A stretch of DNA of 5,520 bases, taken from assembly GCA_937974415.1 (NCBI GenBank), contig CALJXB010000395.1, forward strand, positions 1 through 5,520, given 5' to 3'. The position numbers and the translations under genes were made by a program. The stretch comes from an uncultured Kiloniellales bacterium (lineage in GTDB: Bacteria; Pseudomonadota; Alphaproteobacteria; Kiloniellales; JAKSDN01). Of the stretch, positions 1-5,520 are shown piece after piece. Positions within the stretch are counted from its first letter, which is position 1. Every line of letters starts with the position of its first letter. The notes beneath the pieces were generated by a model that saw only the letters and a program-made list of their open reading frames with translations, was not told the origin of the DNA and ran no database searches.

Positions 1-2088
1 GTGCTGCAGCAGCAGCGCGACGTCGCCGGCCTGAACCAGGACATCAACGGCCTCATGCGGGCGGTCGAGGACCTGCGTGCCGTCCCCTCGGAGGACAGTC
101 TGGCAGCCGCGCGCCGCAGCCTCGACACGGCGGATCGGCGGCTGCGGGTCCTGCGCGACGCCTATGAGGAGACCGTCCTGGCGAGCACCGCCGCCATGCT
201 CGCGGCCGTGCAGCCGGCCTTGGGCGACATCGGCCGCTGGCTCGACCGCGGGCTGCACGGCCGAGCGCCGGACTCGCCGGAGGTGGCGGCGCTCGCCATC
301 GTGCGCCTGGCCGACAGCCAGCGGCAGTTCGATGCCCTGCAGGGCCGCTCCGGCGACGAAGCCGTGAGCCGGCTCGAGGCGGAGGCCGGCAAGCTCGCCG
401 GCCTGCGGGACATGCTGGCCTCGGTGCTCGCCTTCGGCAGCCTGCTGGTCCTGGTCATCCTGGTGTTCGTGGTGCGCCACCAACGCGCCGAGGCCAAGCG
501 GGCCGCCGCGGAAGGGCGGCTGCGCCAGTCGATCGGGCTGATCTCCGGCGGATTCGCCCTGTTCGACGGGCAAGGCCGGCTCGCTTTCTGCAACGCCGAC
601 TACGCTCGGCTCATTCCCGGTGCCGTGGCCGAGGCTGCGCCGGGGGCGCCTTACGAGCTCCTGCTCCAGCGCGCGGCGGCGGGCGGCGGCATCCTGGACG
701 CTATCGGCCGCGAGGCGGCCTGGGTCGCCGAACGGCTCGCCCGGTTTCGCGACCCGGCCGGCCCGGTGGAGCTACGGCTCAAGGGCGGCCGCTGGGTACG
801 CCTGGCCGAGCGCAAGACCGCGGACGGCGGCCTGGTGGTGGTCAGCGCCGACATCACCGACACGCGCCAGCGCGAAAGCGAACTCAGGGAGATCGGCGAG
901 GACCTGCGCGACAACAACCTGCTGCTGGACGCGGCCCTGGCCAACATGTCCCAGGGCCTCGCCATGTTCGACGTGGATCACTGCCTCATCATCTGCAACC
1001 AGCACTTCCTCGAGCTCTACGGCCTGCAGGCCGAGCTCGGCCGGCCGGGGGTTGCGCTGCAGACCATCATGGAGGCCAGCGCCCGGCGGCAGGGCCTCGA
1101 CGAGGCGGAGACGGCCCGGCTCGTCGGCGAGCGTATGGCCATCGCCGCCAAGACGGAAGCCAGCCGCTGGCGCGAGATCCTGTCCGACGGGCGCGTGATC
1201 GACATCTTCCATCAGCCGCTCGCCAGCGGCGGCTCGATCGCCACCTACGAGGACGTGAGCGAGGCCTATGAGGCCGAACTGGCGCTGCGCGCCGCCAAGG
1301 ACGAGGCCGAGGTCGCCTCGCGCGCCAAGTCGGACTTCCTGGCCGGCGTCAGCCACGAGCTGCGCACCCCCCTGAACGCCATCATCGGCTTCTCCGAGGT
1401 CATGCAGAACGAGATGTTCGGCCCGATCGGCGACCCTCACTACCAGGACTATGCCACGGACATTCACGACAGCGGCCACCATCTCTTGAGCCTCATCAAC
1501 GACATCCTGGATCTCTCCAAGATCGAGGCTGGCAAGTTCGAGCTGCACGAGACGACCGTGACGGTGACCGACACCATCGAGGCGGCCCTGCGCCTGGTCG
1601 AGCAGCGCGCCGACAAGGCCGGGGTCGAACTGGTGCGCGAAGTGGCACCTGAGCTGCCGCGGCTCCATGCCGACGGGCGCGCCTTGAAGCAGGTCTTGCT
1701 CAACCTGCTGACCAACGCGGTCAAATTCACGCCGAAGGACGGCCGGGTGACGATCGGGGCGGAGCTGGCACCCGGCGGCGAGCTTGTCCTGACGGTCGCC
1801 GACAGCGGCGTCGGCATGTCGGCGGAGGACCTGGAACAGGCCCTCACGCCCTTCGGCCAAGCCGAGAGCGACATCGCGCGCGATCAGGAAGGCACCGGCC
1901 TTGGCCTGCCGCTCAGCAAGCACCTGGTCGAGCTGCACGGCGGCAGTCTGACGATCGAAAGCAGGCCGGGCGAGGGGACCACCGTGCGCGCGACTTTCCC
2001 GGCAGCGCGCTTGCGCTCCGACGATAAAGACGATGACGGCGACCCAGACAAAGATCCCGGCGAAGGTGAAGACTCCCCGGAGACTTGA
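1..2088 (+). CDS. Membrane sensor histidine kinase with two PAS domains (5' partial)
   Basis: This is a sensor kinase that would autophosphorylate on His and pass the phosphate to a response regulator not found in this window. Numbering from the first base: residues 1-137 are a helical, probably periplasmic sensor stretch. Residues about 138-158 form one strong transmembrane helix (LAFGSLLVLVILVFVV). A first PAS domain of the PAS_7 style spans about 172-288 and a second about 303-420, each with a 'GLALFD / N..F..LY' type core. A coiled linker (about 422-445) leads to HisKA with the H-box SHELRTPLN (phospho-acceptor His452). The HATPase_c domain shows the N-box (Asn568 and Asn572), DSGVGM (601-606) and GTGLGL (631-636), so all kinase motifs are intact. 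There is no receiver domain. The protein ends in an acidic low-complexity tail (about 674-695). The GTG at base 1 is in frame, but a first transmembrane helix is missing, so the true start is probably upstream of the window. The sensed signal is unknown. Confidence 0.95.
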   Translation: MLQQQRDVAGLNQDINGLMRAVEDLRAVPSEDSLAAARRSLDTADRRLRVLRDAYEETVLASTAAMLAAVQPALGDIGRWLDRGLHGRAPDSPEVAALAIVRLADSQRQFDALQGRSGDEAVSRLEAEAGKLAGLRDMLASVLAFGSLLVLVILVFVVRHQRAEAKRAAAEGRLRQSIGLISGGFALFDGQGRLAFCNADYARLIPGAVAEAAPGAPYELLLQRAAAGGGILDAIGREAAWVAERLARFRDPAGPVELRLKGGRWVRLAERKTADGGLVVVSADITDTRQRESELREIGEDLRDNNLLLDAALANMSQGLAMFDVDHCLIICNQHFLELYGLQAELGRPGVALQTIMEASARRQGLDEAETARLVGERMAIAAKTEASRWREILSDGRVIDIFHQPLASGGSIATYEDVSEAYEAELALRAAKDEAEVASRAKSDFLAGVSHELRTPLNAIIGFSEVMQNEMFGPIGDPHYQDYATDIHDSGHHLLSLINDILDLSKIEAGKFELHETTVTVTDTIEAALRLVEQRADKAGVELVREVAPELPRLHADGRALKQVLLNLLTNAVKFTPKDGRVTIGAELAPGGELVLTVADSGVGMSAEDLEQALTPFGQAESDIARDQEGTGLGLPLSKHLVELHGGSLTIESRPGEGTTVRATFPAARLRSDDKDDDGDPDKDPGEGEDSPET

Positions 2089-2108
2089 AGCGGTCGCCTA
2101 AAACCGCT
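2089..2108. repeat. Short inverted repeat after the kinase stop codon
   Basis: AGCGGT - 8 bases - ACCGCT forms a 6-base stem just after the kinase TGA, in the 73-base gap before the ammonia-lyase homologue. No T-run follows, so it is at best a weak terminator or RNA-stabilising hairpin. The rest of this gap holds only ribosome-binding-like sequences and no clear promoter. Confidence 0.3.
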
Positions 2109-2148
2109 CTATACGCGAAGGCCGACACTTGGATCGGCGCCGCGTCGC

Positions 2149-2155
2149 GAAAGGG
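2149..2155 (+). promoter_or_regulatory. Ribosome binding site choosing the ATG at 2162
   Basis: GAAAGGG lies 6 bases before the ATG at 2162 and is a good Shine-Dalgarno match. It favours this ATG over an in-frame TTG at 2129, which also has a weaker GAAGG (2117-2121) seven bases before it. The 11 extra residues from the TTG are basic and do not resemble the start of the ammonia-lyase fold, whereas the ATG start matches the usual family length. Confidence 0.6.
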
Positions 2156-2161
2156 CATGCC

Positions 2162-3655
2162 ATGACCGTGGTTCTCGAAACCCGCCGGGATATCACCCTG
2201 GAGGCGTTCCGCCGGGTCGCCTGGCAGGGCGAGTCGGTGCGTCTGCACGAGCGCGCCCTGGAGGTGATCGAGCGCTCGCGGCGGGCCTTCCTGACTCTGC
2301 TGGAGGCCGACCCGGACTTGGTGGTTTACGGCGTCACTTCGGGCTACGGGCAGATGGCCCATCTGCGCTACACGCCGGAGCAGCGCAAGGAGCACGCTCG
2401 GTTTCCGCCGATCGCGCCCATGACCTCGTTCGGCGAGCCGCTGCCGGAACGGGTGGCGCGGGGCATGGTGCTGGCGCGCCTGACCAATGTCGTCGAGGGC
2501 CATGCCGCTATTTCGCAGCCTCTGGCGCGGGCGGTCGCGGGCCTGCTCGACGGCGGGCCCTTGCCGCCGGTGCCGGCGCTGGGCAACGGCTGCCCGGGCG
2601 AGATCCAGGCGCTCGCCCATCTCTTTTCCGGCCTCTTCGACGAGCGCGCGCAAAATGGGTTGGGCGTGTACGGGGGAGACCTCGGGGAAAAGGAGTCCAT
2701 CGCGCTGGTCAACGGCAGCCCCTGCGCGACCGCCCTGGCGGCGGATGCGGCTCTCGCCGCGCGGCGCCGGGTCGAGCTCGCCGTGGCGGTCTTCGCGCTT
2801 TCGATCGAAGCCTTGAAGGCGCCCCTCGATCACTACGACGCGGTCTTCGAGGAGCTGTGGGAGGATCCCGGCGAGGTCGCCGTCTTACGCCGCCTGCGCG
2901 CCTGGCTCGAAGGGGCAGGGGCCGAGCGGCGGGCCTATCAGGCGCCGGTCTCCTGGCGCATTCTGCCCCGGGTGCTGGGCCAGGCTTGGCGCGCCGCCGA
3001 CCAGGCCGAGGAGGTCGCCGCCGTCGGCTTGCGCGCGGTCTCCGACAACCCGCTGTTCGTGCTGCCCGACGGCGCCAATCCCTTGGGCCGGGTGCTCTCC
3101 AACGGCGGCTTCCACAATGGCCGCGCCTATCCGGCCATGGATAATCTGGCTGCCGCCTGGGCCGACCTCGCCCTGCTGTGCGACCGCCACGTCACCAAGC
3201 TGCTGCATGCCCCGACCTCCCATCTGCCGGCCTATCTGTCGCCCTCGGGCGAAGGCCACATGGGCACTGGCGAGGGCTATATCGGCTGCCTCGGCTTTTC
3301 CGCCGTGGGCTACGCCGAGCAGGCGCGTCACGCGGCGGCGCGCCACTTTCTGCCGGGCAGCGAAGGCGGCGGCTTCGGCCAGAACGACGTGGCGCTGCCG
3401 ACTTTTCTGGCCTGGCGCGGGGAGGCCGAGGCCGGGCGCTGCCTGGAGGCAAATCTGGCCCAGCTCGCGGTCATCGCGAGCCAGGCGTTCCATGTGACCG
3501 AGCGCGCCGCGCCGCCCCGGCTGGCGCCCCTGCTTGAGGAGGTGCGCGCACATTGCCCGCCGCTCACCGAACCGCGCGGCTTGGCCGGCGACGTCGAGCG
3601 CCTGACCGGCCACTTTACCGAGACGGTCTTCGGGGACGGGCCGCTGCTGCCCTGA
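2162..3655 (+). CDS. HAL/PAL-family aromatic amino acid lyase homologue lacking the MIO triad
   Basis: The 497-residue length and motif order match the histidine/phenylalanine ammonia-lyase family (PF00221 type, usually about 500-515 residues, cytoplasmic tetramers). Recognisable landmarks are VYGVTSGYG (55-63, Tyr56 equals HAL Tyr53), FGEPLP (90-95), PPVPALGNG..GE.QALAH (135-153), ALVNGS (181-186, Asn184 equals HAL Asn195), YQAPVSWR (259-266), AVSDNPL (292-298), and NGGFHNG (314-320, Phe317 equals HAL Phe329). The Ala-Ser-Gly triad that forms the MIO cofactor is Cys144-Pro145-Gly146 here, so that cofactor should not form. HAL His83, Tyr280 and Glu414 align with Pro86, Val263 and Asn408. Arg266 (HAL Arg283, binds the substrate carboxylate) and Gln260 (HAL Gln277) are kept. 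The frame is intact with no sign of decay, so it is probably a functional protein with altered chemistry or a binding role. No hut gene (hutU, hutI, hutG) accompanies it here. Fold assignment is strong; the alignment of active-site residues was made by eye and from memory of HAL numbering. Calling it hutH would be misleading. Confidence 0.88.
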   Translation: MTVVLETRRDITLEAFRRVAWQGESVRLHERALEVIERSRRAFLTLLEADPDLVVYGVTSGYGQMAHLRYTPEQRKEHARFPPIAPMTSFGEPLPERVARGMVLARLTNVVEGHAAISQPLARAVAGLLDGGPLPPVPALGNGCPGEIQALAHLFSGLFDERAQNGLGVYGGDLGEKESIALVNGSPCATALAADAALAARRRVELAVAVFALSIEALKAPLDHYDAVFEELWEDPGEVAVLRRLRAWLEGAGAERRAYQAPVSWRILPRVLGQAWRAADQAEEVAAVGLRAVSDNPLFVLPDGANPLGRVLSNGGFHNGRAYPAMDNLAAAWADLALLCDRHVTKLLHAPTSHLPAYLSPSGEGHMGTGEGYIGCLGFSAVGYAEQARHAAARHFLPGSEGGGFGQNDVALPTFLAWRGEAEAGRCLEANLAQLAVIASQAFHVTERAAPPRLAPLLEEVRAHCPPLTEPRGLAGDVERLTGHFTETVFGDGPLLP

Positions 3656-3664
3656 ACGCTTCAG
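3652..3664. repeat. Small palindrome formed by the two convergent stop codons
   Basis: CTGAA-CGC-TTCAG is a perfect 5-base inverted repeat with a 3-base centre. The TGA of the ammonia-lyase homologue and the complementary TCA of the desaturase stop are in its two arms. There is no T-run on either side, so a conventional intrinsic terminator is not supported. Confidence 0.4.
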
Positions 3665-4563
3665 TCGCCCAGCTGGCGGGCCAGCTGCCAGTGCACGGCG
3701 AGATAGCCGGAGGCTTTGGTGGCGATCTTGTCGCGGATCAGCCGGTGGGCCTTGGGCAGGGCGTGGAACGGCAAGGCCGGATAGGCGTGGTGCTCGGCGT
3801 GGTAGTTCATGTTCCAGGCCAGCCAGCGCATGACGGGGTTGGACTTGGTGGTGCGCGAGTTCTGCAGCATGTCGGGCACCAGGGGACAGCCCGTGTGCTC
3901 GGCCATGAGGAAGGCCCTGAGCGCCGGCTGGCCGAGCAGCAGCGGCAGGAGCCAGTAGTTGACCAGCACCATGCTGCCCAGGTCGAGCGAGACCAAGGCG
4001 ATCACGACGTAGAGGCAGACCAGGATGCGCGCCTCCCGGACGACCGCCTTGCGTTGGCGCTCGGGCACGAAGGGCTCCTCCACCCGGCCGGCCACCAGGC
4101 GCCCGAAGAGCTGCAGCTGCTCGTTCCAATAGACCAGGCCCGAGAGCGTCAGGAGGTATTCGCCCAGGGTCTCCGGCTTGGGCCGCATCAGCTCCGGGTC
4201 GCGGCCCTCGTCCTGGGTATAGCGGTGGTGCGCGAAGTGGAAGGCGCGGAAGTACCCGGACGGTAGAAACAGCACCAGCCCGCAGAAGAAGGCGACGCTC
4301 CGGTTGAGCGCCCGGCTGCGGAACGCCGTGCCGTGGATTGCCTCGTGCAGCGGTGCGAAGAGGAAGACCAGCACCACGCCATGGAGAATCATGGCGGGCA
4401 GCAAAAGGGGAGACCCCCAGGAGACGGCCAGCAGGGTGCCGGTAGCGAGGATCGCCGCCAGATGGCCGAACAGGCGGAGCAAACCACGGCGGTCCGAGCG
4501 CTCCGCGAGCGCCTTCAAGGCCGGCTTGTCGATCGCGCCGCTGGTTTCGAAAACCTCCTCCAC
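3661..4563 (-). CDS. Membrane fatty acid desaturase (type 1, di-iron)
   Basis: This is a 300-residue integral membrane desaturase/hydroxylase of the FA_desaturase type, which uses a non-haem di-iron centre and O2 to introduce a double bond (or hydroxyl) into an acyl chain or lipid. All three histidine boxes are visible: HEAIH (73-77), HFAHH (109-113) and HAEHH (255-259). Extra family histidines occur at His223 (AEHTG) and His267. Hydrophobic spans lie at about 31-49, 51-71, 85-101 and 178-210, in the usual arrangement with the boxes facing the cytoplasm. The protein is short, and no fused cytochrome b5 or ferredoxin domain is present, so electrons must come from a separate partner. The substrate and the bond position cannot be read from the sequence; a hydroxylase or ketolase relative remains possible. 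The start is a GTG at 4563 with no upstream Shine-Dalgarno. The gene follows the formylglutathione hydrolase gene by 67 bases on the same strand and may have its own promoter. Confidence 0.93.
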   Translation of the reverse strand: MEEVFETSGAIDKPALKALAERSDRRGLLRLFGHLAAILATGTLLAVSWGSPLLLPAMILHGVVLVFLFAPLHEAIHGTAFRSRALNRSVAFFCGLVLFLPSGYFRAFHFAHHRYTQDEGRDPELMRPKPETLGEYLLTLSGLVYWNEQLQLFGRLVAGRVEEPFVPERQRKAVVREARILVCLYVVIALVSLDLGSMVLVNYWLLPLLLGQPALRAFLMAEHTGCPLVPDMLQNSRTTKSNPVMRWLAWNMNYHAEHHAYPALPFHALPKAHRLIRDKIATKASGYLAVHWQLARQLGD

Positions 4564-4570
4564 GCGAAAC

Positions 4571-4576
4571 AGTATA
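4571..4576 (-). promoter_or_regulatory. Candidate -10 element for the desaturase gene
   Basis: Read on the minus strand this is TATACT, a 5 of 6 match to TATAAT in otherwise GC-rich DNA. It lies 7 bases before the GTG start, so a transcript from it would begin at or next to that codon. No convincing -35 hexamer is found 16-18 bases upstream (that position reads AACACC or similar), so the assignment is tentative. Confidence 0.35.
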
Positions 4577-4598
4577 CACCAAGACGCGGTCTCGGTGT
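4576..4598. repeat. 10-3-10 dyad between formylglutathione hydrolase and desaturase genes
   Basis: ACACCAAGAC - GCG - GTCTCGGTGT is an inverted repeat with one mismatch, which becomes a G-U pair in the minus-strand RNA. It sits directly upstream of, and touches, the TATACT candidate -10 element. It could be a repressor operator in the promoter spacer, or the stem of a terminator for the formylglutathione hydrolase transcript, although only a weak U-rich tail (ATACTGTTTC) follows. Confidence 0.45.
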
Positions 4599-4630
4599 TA
4601 CGGGAGGTTGTGGCGCGACAGCCGAGGAGC

Positions 4631-5476
4631 TCAGGCGCCCAGCACGCTGGCGTGGTGGCGCAGGTGATCTTCCATGAAGGTCTGGATGAAGAAATAGCTG
4701 TGGTCGTAGCCCGGCTGCATGCGCAGCTCGAAATGCTGGCCGGCCTCCTCGCAGGCCTCGACCAGCAGGTCGGGCTTGAGCTGGCCCTCCAGGAAGTCGT
4801 CGGCCGCGCCCTGGTCGATGAAGAACTTGGCCCGGCTAGGCCGGCGGCGCACCAGCTCGCAGGTGTCGTAGTCGCGCCAGGCCTCCCGGTCTGAGCCCAG
4901 GTAGGCGGCGAGGGCCTTCTCGCCCCAGGGGCACGCCATGGGGGCCGCGATGGGCGCGAAGGCGGAGACCGAGCGGTAGACCTCCGGGTTCTTGAGGTGG
5001 ATGGTCAGCGCCCCGTGGCCGCCCATGGAATGGCCGAAGATCCCCTGGCGCTTGTGATCCACCGGGAAGTTGGCGGCCACGGCGGCGGCCAGGTCCTCGG
5101 TGACATAGCTGTACATGCGGTAGTGGGGCGACCAGGGCGGCTCGGTGGCGTCGACGTAGAAGCCGGCCCCGGTGCCCAGGTCGTAGGCCTCGTCATCGGC
5201 CACCTCAGGTCCGCGCGGCGAGGTGTCGGGGGCGATCAGGATCAGCCCGAGCTCCGCGGCGGCGCGCTGGGCGCCGGCCTTGACGACGAAGTTCTCCTCG
5301 GTGCAGGTGAGGCCGGACAAGTAGGTGACGGCCGGCACCGTCTCGCCGGCGAGCGCCTGGGGCGGCTGGTAGACGGCAAAGCGCATGTCGACGCCGCAGG
5401 CGGCCGAGGCGTGGCTGTAGTTTCCCTGCAGCCCCTCGAAACATTTCTGCTCGCTGAGCACCGTGATTTCGCTCAT
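4631..5476 (-). CDS. fghA: S-formylglutathione hydrolase
   Basis: It hydrolyses S-formylglutathione to formate and glutathione (EC 3.1.2.12), the final step of glutathione-dependent formaldehyde oxidation in the cytoplasm. The 281-residue protein is full length for this alpha/beta-hydrolase family (esterase D / FrmB / FghA). Visible landmarks are the conserved LSGLTCTEENF (53-63, including Cys58), the oxyanion and specificity region APDTSPRG (82-89), the nucleophile elbow GHSMGG (148-153, Ser150), IDQGAADDFL (220-229, with catalytic Asp at 226 or 227) and GYDHSYFFI (256-264, His259). The ATG at 5476 gives the standard N-terminus, and the next Met (31) would remove conserved residues. No strong Shine-Dalgarno is present; the only G-run (GGGG) is inside an inverted repeat in the leader. 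The usual partner, glutathione-dependent formaldehyde dehydrogenase (adhC/frmA), is not in the window and would be expected upstream past base 5520. The family assignment is secure; activity on other esters is common in this family. Confidence 0.97.
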   Translation of the reverse strand: MSEITVLSEQKCFEGLQGNYSHASAACGVDMRFAVYQPPQALAGETVPAVTYLSGLTCTEENFVVKAGAQRAAAELGLILIAPDTSPRGPEVADDEAYDLGTGAGFYVDATEPPWSPHYRMYSYVTEDLAAAVAANFPVDHKRQGIFGHSMGGHGALTIHLKNPEVYRSVSAFAPIAAPMACPWGEKALAAYLGSDREAWRDYDTCELVRRRPSRAKFFIDQGAADDFLEGQLKPDLLVEACEEAGQHFELRMQPGYDHSYFFIQTFMEDHLRHHASVLGA

Positions 5477-5481
5477 GAGAT

Positions 5482-5504
5482 CGGCCCCAAATAGAGTGGG
5501 GCCG
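5482..5504. repeat. 8-7-8 inverted repeat in the leader of the formylglutathione hydrolase gene
   Basis: CGGCCCCA - AATAGAG - TGGGGCCG is a perfect 8-base inverted repeat. On the minus strand its near arm ends 5 bases before the ATG at 5476 and contains the only G-run that could serve as a ribosome binding site. It may be an operator, an intercistronic hairpin after an upstream gene, or a structure that limits translation initiation. The remaining bases to the window edge (5505-5520) show nothing recognisable. Confidence 0.55.
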
Positions 5505-5520
5505 GCTTCGGATAGCTCCG

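Noticed and set aside
772..1938. A 388-codon minus-strand open frame inside the kinase gene
   Set aside because: It lies opposite well-conserved PAS, HisKA and ATPase motifs and has no recognisable domain. Long antisense frames are expected at this GC content.
2085..2115. Possible promoter TTGAAG - 19 bases - TATACG before the ammonia-lyase homologue
   Set aside because: The spacing is too long and the -10 match is weak, and the TTGAAG overlaps the kinase stop codon, so it is not supported as a promoter.
2129..2161. In-frame TTG start extending the ammonia-lyase homologue by 11 residues
   Set aside because: The ATG at 2162 has the better ribosome binding site and the usual family N-terminus; the TTG cannot be fully excluded because GAAGG lies 7 bases before it.
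1913..2833. A 306-codon minus-strand open frame across the kinase/lyase junction
   Set aside because: It has Arg-rich shadow composition, crosses two real genes, and shows no motif or ribosome binding site.
2162..3655. Annotation as a standard histidine ammonia-lyase (hutH) of histidine degradation
   Set aside because: The MIO triad and several catalytic residues are absent, and no other hut gene is present in the window.
3553..4266. A 237-codon plus-strand open frame opposite the desaturase
   Set aside because: It is the complement of the histidine-box desaturase, is rich in Gln, Gly, Val and His as expected for such a shadow, and has no family resemblance.
2885..4582. A 565-codon open frame on the minus strand spanning the desaturase and the end of the ammonia-lyase homologue
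   Set aside because: It is a GC-rich shadow frame, dominated by Gly, Ala, Arg and Pro with no family motifs. It overlaps two genes with clear catalytic or fold motifs.
4997..5494. A 165-codon plus-strand open frame opposite formylglutathione hydrolase
   Set aside because: It is complementary to the catalytic serine region of a clear FGH gene; low-complexity Gly/Val composition marks it as a shadow.

Overview
The window is very GC-rich and densely coding, with four protein genes and almost no spare DNA. The composition, the PAS/PAS/HisKA sensor kinase with a tyrosine/glycine-rich style common in Alphaproteobacteria, and a glutathione-dependent formaldehyde detoxification gene all fit an alphaproteobacterial chromosome (possibly Rhodospirillales or a relative). 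This taxonomic guess is an inference from style and cannot be proven from the window. No RNA gene, CRISPR array, insertion sequence, integrase or phage gene was seen.

Layout. Bases 1-2088 (+) hold the 3' part of a membrane-anchored hybrid-less sensor histidine kinase whose start lies at or, more likely, before the left edge. After a 73-base gap comes a 497-residue protein of the histidine/phenylalanine ammonia-lyase (HAL/PAL) fold family (2162-3655, +). It runs head-on into a membrane fatty acid desaturase (3661-4563, -), with only 5 bases between the two stop codons. Upstream of the desaturase on the same minus strand, after a 67-base gap, is S-formylglutathione hydrolase (4631-5476, -). The last 44 bases hold the 5' leader of that gene with a strong inverted repeat.

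How the genes relate. S-formylglutathione hydrolase does the last step of glutathione-dependent formaldehyde oxidation. Its usual partner, the class III alcohol dehydrogenase, would be expected just beyond the right edge. The desaturase could be read through from it, but the intergenic region has its own promoter-like hexamer and a dyad, so separate control is plausible. The kinase and the ammonia-lyase homologue share a strand but have no evident functional link. No response regulator is present here.

The most interesting item is the HAL/PAL homologue. At the position of the Ala-Ser-Gly triad that cyclises to the MIO electrophile, it reads Cys-Pro-Gly. Several other catalytic residues are also changed (His, Tyr and Glu positions), while the substrate-carboxylate arginine and some other pocket residues are kept. 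It therefore looks like a MIO-less member of the fold with a changed or lost reaction, rather than an ordinary histidine ammonia-lyase.
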